Assembly (NCBI RefSeq): GCF_014673215.1
Contig: NZ_JACWMS010000001.1
Location: 930,001-994,000 of the forward strand
From: Gordonia hankookensis
Lineage (GTDB): Bacteria; Actinomycetota; Actinomycetes; Mycobacteriales; Mycobacteriaceae
Direction of reading: 5' to 3'
Length of the DNA: 64,000 bases
In this document: positions 1 to 63,572 of the stretch, piece by piece
Numbering within the stretch: the stretch's first letter is position 1
Layout: each line of letters begins with the position of its first letter
Notes under the pieces: generated by a model
What the model was told of the DNA's origin: nothing
The model's input: the letters and a program-made list of their open reading frames with translations, nothing else
Databases searched by the model: none
Translations under genes and position numbers: made by a program

Positions 1-387
1 GGTTTCGAGATCACCGGTGGTGTGGTCGCGGTCCTCGGGATCTTCGGGGTCTCGCTGATGTTCGGCGTCGCCTACGCGATGCTCGTGCTCGCCCTCGCGG
101 TCAGCGCGCGTCCGTCGGCTCCGCTGGTCCCGCTGTTGTCGCTGGTGTCGAGCGTCCTGATGTTCTTCAATTCCGGGTTCTCCCCCGTCGAGGCCTACCC
201 GGGCTGGCTGCAGCCGATCGTCGAGAACCAGCCGATGAGCCCGGCCATCGAGGTGATGCGATCACTGGCCGCGGGTGGCCCGATCGCGGAGAACATGATC
301 AAGGTGGTCGTCTGGACGGTGCTCATCATCGCCGCCTGCATCTACCCGGCCCTGCACGGGTATCGCAGAGCCGCCACCTCTCGATGA
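1..387 (+). CDS. ABC-2 type transporter permease, DrrB/DrrC-like (C-terminal part)
   Basis: The reading frame is open from the first base and ends with TGA at 385-387, so the start lies outside the window; 128 codons are visible. The visible part shows three hydrophobic stretches (about residues 8-33, 40-54 and 99-118). Between them is a loop with the pattern NSGFSPVEAYPGWLQPI-ENQPMSPAIEVMRSLAAGGP, which is typical of the last third of DrrB/DrrC-family permeases that export drugs, lipids and glycopeptidolipids in actinomycetes. It would sit in the cytoplasmic membrane with an ATPase partner not seen here. It converges on the NRPS operon, with 11 nt between the two stop codons, so it is not in the same transcript. 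A role in exporting the NRPS product is an inference from position. Confidence 0.85.
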   Translation, partial: GFEITGGVVAVLGIFGVSLMFGVAYAMLVLALAVSARPSAPLVPLLSLVSSVLMFFNSGFSPVEAYPGWLQPIVENQPMSPAIEVMRSLAAGGPIAENMIKVVVWTVLIIAACIYPALHGYRRAATSR

Positions 388-398
388 GCGGAGCGGCA

Positions 399-740
399 TC
401 AGCCGACCGAGCGCAACATCCCGTAGTCGTCCCCGATGTCGCGGGCAAGCCACTCCACCACCTGCCCCACCGCAGTGGAGACCGCAGACGGCTCGTCGAG
501 CGACCCGATGCGCGGCAGGCAGTGCAGGATGGCGGCGACCAGCGACGAGCCGACGCCGAGGCCGTTGCTCTCGGCGACGAGGTCGTAGCTCGTGAGGGCG
601 CCGGCAAGGTCCTGGTAGGTGGCCGAGTCACCGCTGTGTCGGACGGCGGTCAGGCCAGGGGTGATCTCGGCGCGGCGATGGACGTCGTCGCACGTCGCCC
701 TCAATCGCGGGAAGTCCCACGATCCCATGTCACCGTCCAT
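399..740 (-). CDS. Small protein resembling a freestanding N-terminal fragment of an adenylation domain ('A-stub')
   Basis: 113 residues, last gene of the NRPS operon, 196 nt after the mbtH-like gene. I know no named family for it. It resembles the first ~80-90 residues of an A domain: a helix leading into TPGLTAV, then TYQDL, then GLGVGSSLVAAI followed by LPRIG. The best match is the N-terminus of the giant NRPS (GLDAGSAVVGTV then IPKAG), ungapped over about 22 residues. The C-terminal tail of the first NRPS is a third, weaker copy. None of the ATP-binding motifs of an A domain (TSGSTG, YGPTE, YRTGD) is present, so it cannot adenylate. The start is uncertain: ATG at 740 and ATG at 728 (residue 5) are both possible, and neither has a well-spaced Shine-Dalgarno sequence. 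The frame stays open upstream to about 861 but has no ATG or GTG. It could be a docking or assembly factor, or a decayed A-domain remnant. Confidence 0.7.
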   Translation of the reverse strand: MDGDMGSWDFPRLRATCDDVHRRAEITPGLTAVRHSGDSATYQDLAGALTSYDLVAESNGLGVGSSLVAAILHCLPRIGSLDEPSAVSTAVGQVVEWLARDIGDDYGMLRSVG

Positions 741-936
741 TCCTGACCTGCTCTCCGCCAGTCGAAAAAGCGTCCGACAATCCTCCGGATCTGGGAAATC
801 GCTGTGTGCAAATGATGACAGATACTCCTTGCGATTGTCACCGGAGGCCGATGAGAAAATTCACCGGTCGCGATGTCGGGTACACCACGGTGGCATGTAC
901 CCCGGATGACTGCCACGACCGGATCGTCCCGTTCGG
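741..936 (-). other. Gene-free gap between mbtH-like gene and stub gene
   Basis: This 196-nt gap is richer in A+T than the surrounding coding DNA, most clearly at 760-865. It holds an inverted repeat, TGACA (816-820) and TGTCA (836-840), separated by 15 nt. It also holds AAGGAG on the minus strand (825-830) that is not followed by a usable start codon. CCTCCGG/CCGGAGG arms lie at 783-789 and 841-847. The gap could contain a promoter or a processing site that sets the level of the stub protein separately from the NRPS. I see no convincing -35/-10 pair. Confidence 0.4.
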
Positions 937-1158
937 TCAGCCTGCCCGATCCGCCTCCATGGCGTCGATCAGGCTCTTGGGCCGCAGATCGGTCCAGTTC
1001 TGCTCCACGTACTCCAGGCATGCCGCACGGCTGTCCTCACCGAACACCTTGGTCCAGCCGGCCGGGATGTCGGCGAACGTCGGCCACAACGAATGCTGGT
1101 TCTCCTCGTTCACCAGGACGAAGAAGCGGCCGTTCTCGTCATCGAATGGGTTGGTCAT
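937..1158 (-). CDS. mbtH: MbtH-like protein
   Basis: 73 residues, the usual size for the family. It carries the family signature: [10 protein letters not shown] near residue 18, then [22 protein letters not shown] and NWTDLRP-SL, including the conserved Trp residues. MbtH-like proteins bind the large subdomain of NRPS adenylation domains and are often needed for their solubility and activity. With 17 A domains encoded just upstream, this is the obvious partner. The ATG at 1158-1156 is preceded by AGAGGAA at a 9-nt spacing. The gene begins 87 nt after the giant NRPS stop codon on the same strand and is presumably cotranscribed. The symbol is the family name; this is not the mycobactin locus. 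Confidence 0.96.
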   Translation of the reverse strand: MTNPFDDENGRFFVLVNEENQHSLWPTFADIPAGWTKVFGEDSRAACLEYVEQNWTDLRPKSLIDAMEADRAG

Positions 1159-1167
1159 GATCGGTGG

Positions 1168-1174
1168 TTCCTCT
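1168..1174 (-). promoter_or_regulatory. Ribosome binding site of the mbtH-like gene
   Basis: AGAGGAA on the minus strand, with nine bases to the ATG at 1158. It supports that start and shows the gene can initiate translation independently of the giant gene ending at 1246. Confidence 0.65.
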
Positions 1175-1185
1175 CGTTCGGGGAC

Positions 1186-1205
1186 GGCCGGCCGTTCGGC
1201 CGGCC
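1186..1205 (-). other. GC-only hairpin between the giant NRPS gene and mbtH-like gene
   Basis: GGCCGGCC (1186-1193), loop GTTC, GGCCGGCC (1198-1205): a perfect 8-bp all-GC stem with a 4-nt loop, in the 87-nt intercistronic gap. No U-run follows on the minus strand, so it is not a classical intrinsic terminator. It may act as a partial terminator, an RNA-processing or 3'-end-protecting element, or simply be chance in very GC-rich DNA. Confidence 0.45.
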
Positions 1206-1245
1206 CGGGATTGCGATCTTCTGGACGTCGTCGGTGCCTATATCG

Positions 1246-54962
<53,717 letters not shown>

Positions 54963-54966
<4 letters not shown>

Positions 54967-57900
54967 GCGCGATCGGCGCCTCTCACGGGGATCTCGCCTC
55001 TCACCGGGACAACCGTGCCATCGAGCGTCTGGGCGCCGGGCACCTCCTGATGGCCGACGACCTCGGCCGCCCGAAGCCGTAGTTCTCGGACCACGGAGTC
55101 GAGGGCATCAGGACCGGACGTGACCAGGTCCGGGACACTGCTCATCAACGCCATCGTGAGGCCGGCGTTCGAATCGTCGGCGGGGAGCCCGGCCGACATG
55201 GCGGTCGTGATCGCATCGAGGTCGCCGAAGGCCATGACGAAACCGTTCCGCTCGACCGCGGTCGCCGTCGGCTCCGCCGCGGCGGCCCGGATGACGAGAT
55301 CTGCCAGGGTGACCGCGTCCTGCGCGGTGCTGGTGGCGTCGGTGCTGGTGGCGTCATCGGCGAGATCGAGCACAATGTCTCCCACGATACAAGTCGTGTC
55401 GTGGGCGACTGCCTCGAGCACCCGGACATACCAGCCGGCGATCCGCTCCACCGTGCTCTCGTCGAAAAGATCGGTTGCGTAGAGCAACTGGGCCTTGATG
55501 GCACCGTCGGACGTCTGCCCGGCCGGATCGTTCGGGAAAAGCGTCAGCTGCAGGTCGACCTTGGCCGAGGAGAGCTGCTCGTCCTCCGGCGAGATCCGCA
55601 GGCCTTCGAGTTCCAGCGTGGGGAACTCGATGTTCTGAAACGCGAACATGACCTGGAACAACGGGTTGTACGAGGTGGGCGCCACGGGCAGTACGCGTGA
55701 CACGATCTGGTCGAAGGCCACGTCGGTGTGTGCCATGTCGACGAGATCCTCGTTGCGGACCCGCTCGAGAAGCGTGCCGAACTGCTCGCCGACCGACAGC
55801 CGGGTCCGTAGTGCCAGGGTGTTGACGAACATCCCGACCACGTTCTCGAGTGCGGAATCACCGCGGCCCGCGTAGGGCGTGCCGATCACCACGTCGTCGT
55901 TGCCGGAGATGCGGCTCAACAGCAGGGCGTAGGCCGCGTGCGTGACCATGAACAGGGTGGTGTTGTTGACGCGCGCCACCGAGTCCAGCGCCCGGACGAG
56001 ATCTGCGGGCAGATCGAACTCGACGGTGCGCCCCTCGAAGCTCGGGGTGCGCGGCCGCGGGCGGTCGGTCGGGAGATCGATCTGGTCGGGCACGCCCTCG
56101 AGTCGGTCTGCCCAGTACTGCAGCTGACGGTCCCCCTCCGTGACATCGTCGTCGCCTGCGGCCGCCAGGCGATCGGCCTGCCACAGGGTGAAGTCCGCGT
56201 ATTGCACGGGCAGCGGCGCCCAGGCCGGCGCTGCCCCGCCGAGTCGCGCCGCGTACGCGGTCATCAGGTCACGGGCGAGTGGCGCCATCGATGCACCGTC
56301 GGCGCTGATGTGATGGACCACGAACACCAGCACGTGCTCGTCGGGACGCACCCGCAGCACCGACATCCGCAGCGGCGCCTTCGACACGATGTCGAATCCC
56401 TCGCCGGTGACCCGGGCGATCGCATCGGTCAGGTCCCCTTCCACATCGGTGACACGCAGATCGATGTCGTCGACCATGTCCTCGGCCGGGATGATGATCT
56501 GGATCGGCAGGGCGTTGACCATCGGATAGGTCGTCCGGAGCGACTCGTGGCGCCGGACGAGGTCGCCCATCGCCGCCCGCAAGGCATCGGTGTCGAGCTC
56601 GCCGGACAGTCGAAGCGCCAGCGCGACATTGTAATTGGCCGCATCCGGGTCGGCGCGATTGAGCAACCAGAGGCCGCGCTGCACACCCGACACCGGGACC
56701 ATCTCGGCGCGGTTGCGGGCGGTCAGCGGAGGTTCGGACCGCCCGGTCATCGTCGAGGTCAGACGTGCCGCGAACTTCGCCGCGGTGGGCTTCTCGAACA
56801 GATCCTTCACCGGAACCCGGCGATCGAAGACCGCCGCGAGGCGCGACACCGCCTTGGTCGCCGACAGCGAGTTCCCGCCGAGTTCGAAGAAGCTGTCGTC
56901 GACGCTCACCCGGGAGACGTCGAGGACCTGCGCGAAGACGTCGGCCACCACGGCCTCCATCTCGCTGCGCGGCGCGACGAACTCCTTGGACATCGTGAAA
57001 TCCACCGGCGGAAGCGACGTCCGGTCGATCTTGCCGACCGGCGTGAGGTCGAAGGACGCCACGACGACCACGGTCTGCGGGACCATGTAGGCGGGCAGGC
57101 GCGCCGAGGTGTGCTCGAGGATGTCCGCCGGTGCCGGCGATGCTTCGTCGGCCGCCGTCACGTAGGAGACGAGAACGGTCTCGCCTGCGGGACCGGGCAC
57201 GCCCAGGCTGAGGGCGTTCGCCACGGCGGGATGCTCCATGAGCACCGCGTCGACCTCGCCCGGCTCGATCCGCTGTCCGCGGATCTTGAGCTGGAAGTCG
57301 TTGCGGCCCTGATAGATCAGGTCGCCGTCTGCCGTGCGGACGACCCGGTCGCCGGTGCGGTACATGCGAGCGTTCGGCTCGTGCGGATTCGCCACGAATG
57401 CGCCTGCAGTCAGATCGGGACGGCCATGGTAGCCGCGGCCGAGCTGGACACCGGTGAGATACAGCTCGCCCGGCACCCCGACGGGCAACGGCCGCAGACC
57501 ACGATCCAGCACCAGTGCGCCCACACCGGGCACGGCCGGGCCGATCGTCACCGGGTCGTCGGCGCGCATCGGCCCCGCCGCGGTCGCCCAGATCGTCGCC
57601 TCGGTCGGCCCGTACAGGTTGAAGAACCGACGACCGGCACCGACCCACCGACGCATCAGATCCGGCGGGCATGCCTCCCCCACACTGACGACGGTCGACA
57701 GGCTCGGGACCCGAGACGGCTCGAGCGTACCGAGAGCCGACGGGGTCATCACCGCATGCGTCACCCCGCCGTCGGCGATGACCTCGTCGAGTTCGGCGCC
57801 ACCGAAGACACCTGCCGGGCTCAGCACGAGCCGCCCGCCCGAACACAGCGCCATGGCGATCTCGAAGATCGATGCGTCGAAGCTCGGCGACGCGACGTGC

Positions 57901-60900
57901 AGGACCCGGGCGGCCGGCCCCACGGACAGCGTCCGCCGCTGGTTGGCGACCATGTTCGCGAGTCCGCGATGGGTCACGGCGGCCGCTTTCGGCCGTCCCG
58001 TGGAGCCCGATGTGTAGATGAGGTAGGCGAGGTCGTCGAGGCGCGCGGCCGACACGAGCTCGCCGTCGTGAATCCGGTTCCCGCAGTGACCCGCGACCTG
58101 CAACTCGATCTGCTCGTCGTCGATCACGAGCCAGTCGACGTCGCCGGGGACGTCGTCGGCGACGTCGCGCACGGTGAGGCCGATGATCGGGGCAGCGTCG
58201 ACCAGCATGTCGGCGCGTCGCTCCACCGGATGGCGAGGGTCGATGTTGACGAATGCTGCACCGGTCTTCGCGACCGCGACGGTCGCGATCACCGATTGCG
58301 CGGACCGACCGATGGTGACAGCGACCACCGACCCCGGTCCGACGCCGCGTGAGATCAGTTCGCGCGCCAGTTGATTGGTGCGGATCTCGAAGACGTCCCA
58401 GCTGGTCGTCGAGCCGTCCCCGACCAGTGCGGGCGCAGCCGGGTTCGCCGTGTTCGCGCCGCGCGCCAGGAGCTCCCGCAGCGTCTGCGGCGCGGCACCC
58501 GAGGGCGACCGCTCGGACAATGCCGCGACCTCGGCGGGCGGCAGCAGGTCGATCTGGCCGACGGGCGCGTCGGCGTCGGCGACCATCCCCCGCATCATCG
58601 TGATCAGCCGATCGCCGATCGCCGAGACCGTCGATGCATCGAAGAGGTCGGTGGCATAGGAGATCTCGATGTCGTAGCGGACGTCGTCGGGCAGCCCGTC
58701 CGCAGCATGCTCGGTGACGGAGAAGGCGAGGTCGTACTTCGCGGCGGGCACGCGGGCATCGATCACCTCCGTCGACTCGGCCCAGTGCCGCAGGTCGCCG
58801 GACTGATCCGACTGCATCGTCAGGGCGACCTGGAACAGCGGGGTGTGCGACGACGAGCGCTGCGGTGCAACCGCATCGACGACCCTCTCGAACGGGACGT
58901 TGGAATGTGCCATGGCCGTGGCCCGTGCCGCGTGCGCGGTCGCGAGCAGATCACTCACCGTGGTCGCGGTGCCGATCGGCGTGCGGAGCACCACCGTGTT
59001 GACGAACATCCCGACCAGGTCGGCGGTGAGTTCGTCGTCCCGCCCCGCGACGGCGGTGCCGATCGCGACATCATCGGTGTCGCCGTGGCGCGCGAGTACC
59101 GCAGCCAGGGCGCCGTGGATCACGGTGAAGGGGGTGACCGACACCCGTCGCGCGAGCGACCGGATACCCGCCACGAGTTCACCGTCGATCGACACGTCGA
59201 CGTAATCGCCTGCACCGCCTGCCACCTCGGGTCGCGGACGGTCGGTCGGCAAGGTCAGGAGATCGGGCATGCCGGAGAGTTCGGCCCGCCAGAAGTCGAG
59301 TTCTCGGGTCTGGAGTTCACTCGGCCGCTCGACGTCGCCGAGCATGCGCTGCTGCCACAGGGCGAAGTCCGCGTACTGGATGGGCAACGGGGCGAACCGG
59401 GGCGGTTCGCCGTCCCGGCGAGAGCGGTAGGCCGTCATCAGATCCCGGATGAGGGGCCCGAGGGAGAAGCCGTCTGCGGCTATGTGGTGGAGGACGACCA
59501 CCGCCACGTAGCCATCGGAATCGGCGAACAACGCCCAGCGGAAACCGATCTCGTCCACCAGGTCGAAGCCGCGAACCGTCTCGCTCGCGACCGCGTCGTC
59601 GAGGGTGCCCTCGACCGCACGCACCTCGACCTCGGCACAGTGCCCGAGGTCGGCGACCGGGACCACCTCCTGCACCGGTTCACCGGCGACAGACGGATAG
59701 CGGGTCCGCAGGGCCTCGTGTCGCTCGAGCACGTCGAGCATGCCCTCACGCAGTGCGGCGAGGTCGGCATCGGGTCCCAGACGGATGGCACCCGGCATGT
59801 TGTAGGTCGCCGCGGCCGGGTCCATGCGGTTGATGAACCAGAGGCGGGTCTGGGCATGGGACAACGGGATCGTGCTCCCGCGGTCGGCCACCGGACCGAG
59901 CGCAGGCAGGTCGGCATCGGCTGCGTCGTCGGCCCGCCGCGCGATCTCGCCGAGGTCGGAGCTGTCGAAGATGTCGGTCAGCCGCAACGACAGTGCGTGC
60001 TCCGTGCGCGCCCGCGACACCAGGCGGGCAGCGGTCAGCGAGTCCGCACCGATCGCGAAGATGTTGTCGCGCAGGCTGACCCGATCGGCGCCGACCAGGT
60101 CGGCAACGAGACCGGCCAGCGCGATCTCCACCGCCGACTCCGGGGCCTCGAACGGCACGTCATTACTCGACGTCGGTGCGGGCAGCGCCGACCGATCGAG
60201 CTTGCCGGAGGCGTTGACCGGGAAGTCGTCGAGGATCACCACCGCCGACGGCACCATGTGCGACGGCAGGTTCTTACGACAGAACGCGAGGACCCGTTGT
60301 TCCTCGACCGTTTCCGAGGTCGAACGCAGATAGGCGACGAGCATCGGTGCGGCGCCGTCGTCACTGCGGGCCACCACCACGACGGCGTCCACATGCGGCA
60401 CATCGGCGAGTACCGCCTCGATCTCTCCGAGCTCGACCCGCTGACCCCGGATCTTGATCTGGAAGTCGGTGCGCCCCAGGTACTCCAGCTCGTGGCGATC
60501 GTTCCATCGGACGAGATCGCCGGTGCGGTACATCCGGGTGCCCGCAGGCGCGAACGGGTCCGCGACGAAGCGGTCCGCGGTCAGGTCCGGCCGGCCCGCG
60601 TATCCCCGCGCCAGCTGCACCCCTGCCAGATACAGCTCACCGGCCACCCCGATCGGGACCGGTCGGAGGCGAACGTCGAGGACCCGGACGTCGGTGTTGA
60701 CCACCGGACGGCCGATCGGCACCGGGCCTGCCTGATCGGTCACCCGATGCTCGGTCACGTCGACGGCCGCCTCGGTGGGGCCGTACAGATTGCACAAGTC
60801 GACCGAACTCACGGCACCGACCTTGTCGGCGAGGGCCCGGCTCAGTGGTTCACCCGAGGTGAACACCTGACGCACGGTGGGTCCGAACACCGTTCCGGCG

Positions 60901-63092
60901 CCGGGCATGTCACCCGACGGCGCGGTGCTGCTGCGGTCGCGCTGCGAGAGGATGTCGACATACGCATCGAGCATCGACGGGACGAAATGCAGTGTGGTGA
61001 CGCCACTGTCCTCGATGAGACGGGCGAGATATTCCGGGTCGCGGTGACCGTCCGGGCGGGCGATGACCATGCGGCCGCCGGTTCGCAACGGCCAGAACAG
61101 TTCCCAGACCGAGACGTCGAAGGTGATCGGCGTCTTGTAGAGCACCGCGTCGTCGGGGCCGATCGGATGACCGTCCTGCATCCAGTCCAGGCGGTTGATC
61201 GCCGCACGCTGGGTGACCTCGACGCCCTTGGGGACGCCGGTGGAGCCCGAGGTGAAGATGACGTAGGCGCAGGCATCGCCACCGCGACGCGGTGCCACAT
61301 TCACGGTCCGCGGCGCGGGGCTCCCGTCGTCGAAGCGAGCCCAGGTCAGATACGCGGAATCGATCACGACCTCCGCGCCGACGGCGTCCGCGATCAGCGC
61401 ACGGCGACGGGCCGGTTGCCCCGGATCCACCGGCACGTATGCGGCGCCGGTCGTGAGCACCGCATAGACGGCACAGACCTGTGCGAGGCCACGCGGCAGC
61501 GACACCACCACCCGATCGCCTGCGGCCACCCCGTCGTCGACGAGCCGTCCGGCGAGACCGAGACGAAGCGCATCGAACTCGGCGTAGGTCCACGTCCGGT
61601 CCTCGAACTCCACCGCGACCGCATCGGGAGTGAGCGCCACCTGGCGCTCGAAGTCGTCGAGGAGCGTGGTGTCGTCGCCCGGGAGCTCGGCCCGCGGCCC
61701 GGCCCCCGTCTCGAAGAGGGTGGCGGCCTCACCGTCGAACAGCAGGTCGACGTCGCCGATCGGGGTGTTCGGCTCTGCCATCAATCGATCCATGAAGATC
61801 AGGAACCGCCGCAGATGCCGATCGAGCTCGTCCTGTCGGTACAGCTCCGGATTGCCGTGCAGATCGACGACCAGACGCTCACCCGGTCCGGCCTGGTAGA
61901 GGTTGAGCCGGAGATCCTCGAGGATGCCGGAGGTCAGGATCTGATAATCCACCCGGGCACCGGTGAGTTCGATGGGCTTGTCGAACATCATCATGTTGAC
62001 GATCGGCCCGAACGACGCCGTGTTCGAGTCCGCCATCCCGGCGTCGAGCCGGATCTCCTCGAACCGGTACCGCTGGTGGCGCAGGGCTCCGGTCATCTCC
62101 AGCTTCAGTTGGCCGACGAGATCACCGGTGGTGAGACCTGTCACCTCACGGGCGACGATCGGCAGCATGTTGGACAGCATCCCGCCCGCACGCTTGATCC
62201 GTGCGGTCGCGCGACCGGTCACCGGCAGGCTCAGTGCCACGTCGTCGGTGCCGCTCATCCTGGCCAGATATGCGGAGAACGCTGCGGTCAGCAGGACTGC
62301 GGGCGAACCGCCGATCTGCGCCGCGCGCTCCTCCACCGCCTCCTGCCGAGCCGTGTCGAGCACGCTGCCGGCGATCAGGTTGACCGGATGCAACGGCGCC
62401 ACGGCGGCGCTGACCGCGAGGCTGACCCGCTCCGGCAGCTCCGCGGCGCGCTCGGTCCAGTGCGCACGGTCCGACTCGTGCCGAGTGCTCTCGGCATACG
62501 CCTGATCGTCGTCCACCAGGTCTGCCAGCGATGCGTGCGGCCGATCGGTGCGGGTCCGGCCGTCGACCGCCGCGTTGTAGCGCTCGAGTGTCTCCTGCAT
62601 GGCCGTGAGTGCCGCGTAGCCGTCGATCACGATGTGATGGGCGCGCAGGTACCAGAGGGCCCGGTCATCGGCGACGCGGATCAGGCTGGTGACCGTGAGC
62701 TGATCGGCGACCAGGTCGATCGTGCGCTGGTAGTCGGCGTTCATCCACCGGGTCGCGGCCGCCATCGGGTCCGGGTCGTCGCGCAGATCGACAACCGCGA
62801 GGGTGAAGTCGACCGCCGGGTCGACCACCTGCATGGGCACGCCGCCGGACTCGATGATCCGGGTGAACGGCGACTGCAGATCCCACCCCACCTCACGCAC
62901 CACGCGCGCGAAGAGTTCGATGTCGAGCGGACGGTCGTCGTCGCGGATGTCCAGGTAGTTGGCAACGGTCACCGAGTAATCCGGGGACAGGTTCTCGGCG
63001 AACCACATTCCCCGCTGAGCTGCGGTGAGTGCGAGTGGCTGGTACCCCGAGACGTCCGCTACGCGTTCATCTTTCGGGTCCATTCCACTCAC
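54963..63092 (-). CDS. Initiating non-ribosomal peptide synthetase: C(starter)-A(Ser)-T-C-A-T-C-stub
   Basis: 2,709 codons from the GTG at 63092. An ATG three codons in (63083-63081) has GAGAG (63096-63092) at an ideal 8-nt spacing and is the better start, giving 2,706 residues. Domains (approximate residues, numbered from the GTG): starter C 20-465, A1 475-985, T1 1018, C2 1075-1515, A2 1520-2040, T2 2074, C3 2131-2575, A-like stub 2593-2677, tail. There is no loading module or carrier before the first C, so that C must take an acyl or aryl group from a partner outside the window. It is cytoplasmic, the first gene of the operon, and overlaps the giant gene by 4 nt (GTGA). The unusual C-terminus, C then stub, passes a dipeptide to module 3 on the next protein. 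Confidence 0.96.
55055..55316 (-). other. A-domain-like stub at the C-terminus of the initiating NRPS
   Basis: Residues about 2593-2677 follow C3 directly. TLADLVIRAAAAEPTATAV and AFGDLDAIT match the opening of an A domain. The stretch then runs through NAGLTMALMSSVPDLV and ends in a helix (VVRELRLRAAEVVG), with no catalytic motif. About 32 further residues close the protein. It is less like the other two stubs than they are to each other. It faces the N-terminal stub of the next protein across the module 3 break. Confidence 0.65.
56730..59880 (-). other. NRPS module 2: C(L-accepting)-A-T, apolar unassigned residue
   Basis: C2 (HHIAADG), then A2 with A4 core FDASIFEIAMA and pocket D A F V V V L I W, and T near nt 56871 (ELGGNSL). 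Motif A3 reads PKAAAV instead of PKGV, a trait shared with modules 6 and 10. YGPTE lies near nt 57612. The pocket is strongly hydrophobic; I know no assigned match. Confidence 0.85.
59900..63040 (-). other. NRPS module 1: starter C-A-T, serine
   Basis: The first C domain begins LTAAQRGMWF and carries HHIVIDGYA near residue 152. It differs from the other 16 C domains in lacking the QQRMWFINxF opening and has the look of a starter C that acylates the first amino acid. A1 has A4 core FDVSVWELFWPL, LHFVPSML, VFTSGE and LYGPTEAAVDVT; the pocket D V W H F S L V D is a serine code. T1 is GADSL (serine near nt 60039), an atypical carrier motif without the second Gly. Confidence 0.87.
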
Positions 63093-63096
63093 TCTC
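63092..63096 (-). promoter_or_regulatory. Ribosome binding site favouring the ATG start of the initiating NRPS
   Basis: GAGAG on the minus strand ends 8 nt before the ATG at 63083. The upstream GTG at 63092-63090 would overlap this site and have no proper spacing, so the ATG is preferred. Confidence 0.55.
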
Positions 63097-63170
63097 GTCT
63101 GGGCGGTGTCGCGATCGGCGCCGACCGGGCCGTCCTCCGATCTCGCGAATCCATGCTGGCGAACATGTCA

Positions 63171-63187
63171 TTAGTGATCGTTACTAA
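63171..63187. promoter_or_regulatory. Operator-like 17-bp palindrome upstream of the NRPS operon
   Basis: TTAGTGATCGTTACTAA. The outer five bases of each half pair perfectly (TTAGT/ACTAA) and the inner bases partly. It lies 88 nt before the preferred ATG of the first NRPS gene, in the most A+T-rich part of the intergenic region, where a promoter is expected. The form suits a dimeric TetR- or similar-type repressor. No regulator gene is seen in the window, so its identity is open. Confidence 0.5.
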
Positions 63188-63562
63188 GTACTGCAATACA
63201 CAGGTATTTCGCGCCGGGACCGTCGACCGTTACACGGCATCTCGCAGATTCCTGACCACGAACCGTAACGAACGACGAGTCGAGGACGGTAATCACCACG
63301 TCCTTCTTTCGACCGATCGCGGCATGTCCGCCCAGGTCACGCTTGCCTGCCGGCCCGCCACGAACTGTTCACAACGGGAACTGTAGGAGCCGAACCTGTG
63401 GAAAAGCTGTCTGAAGATTGTCAGGTGGCCCCAGATGCACGATTGCGCACCCACACACGACACCGACCACATCCCACCTCCCGGGTCGTCGCCTCGGCCG
63501 CCTGTTCTGCGTAAGTTTGACTTGGTAACAGCCCCGTCACGCTCGAAAACATCGATCCGGAA

Positions 63563-63568
63563 GAGGAG
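63563..63568 (+). promoter_or_regulatory. Ribosome binding site of the right-edge gene
   Basis: GAGGAG, 4 nt before the ATG at 63573. It is a strong match to the 16S rRNA 3' end, with slightly short spacing, and supports that start. Confidence 0.6.
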
Positions 63569-63572
63569 CGGA

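Larger units (their letters stand above)
63093..63572. other. Divergent intergenic region upstream of the NRPS operon
   Basis: 480 nt between the minus-strand NRPS operon and the plus-strand gene at 63573. It is clearly richer in A+T than the genes, most of all at 63160-63215. It contains the palindrome at 63171-63187 (own entry) and the small palindrome CCGTTACACGG at 63228-63238. It also has TTGACT at 63517-63522, a possible -35 for the plus-strand gene without a clear -10. One sequence, TGTGGAAAA (63397-63405), matches a DnaA box on the minus strand. It must hold the operon promoter. TTGCAG on the minus strand just upstream of the palindrome could be a -35, but I cannot fix a -10. Confidence 0.55.

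Noticed and set aside
816-840. Inverted repeat TGACA-15-TGTCA as a regulator site
   Set aside because: The arms are only five bases and the spacing is long; such repeats are expected by chance. It is kept only as a note in the gap entry.
741-936. A longer reading frame extending the 113-residue protein upstream to about 858
   Set aside because: The frame is open, but there is no ATG or GTG in it, and the AAGGAG at 825-830 has no start codon at a usable distance.
63160-63215. Iron box (IdeR/DtxR type) in the operon promoter, which would suggest a siderophore
   Set aside because: TTAGTGATCGTTACTAA begins like an iron box but lacks the TTAGGTTAGGCTAACCTAA pattern, and no DHB, salicylate or ornithine-hydroxylase genes are present. 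A 17-residue product would also be unusual for a siderophore.
58371-63386. Very long open frames on the plus strand opposite the NRPS genes (for example 58371-63386 and 19513-24708)
   Set aside because: They are antisense shadows caused by the high third-position GC of the NRPS codons. They show no domain, no RBS and low-complexity Arg/Gly/His/Asp composition, while the minus-strand frames carry ordered NRPS motifs throughout.
63361-63420. DnaA-box-like TTTTCCACA (minus strand, 63397-63405) and a weaker GTTCACA nearby, suggesting a replication origin
   Set aside because: Only one full match plus one partial match; the neighbouring gene is not DnaA or DnaN, and there is no cluster of boxes or strong A+T unwinding element. 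Chance is sufficient.
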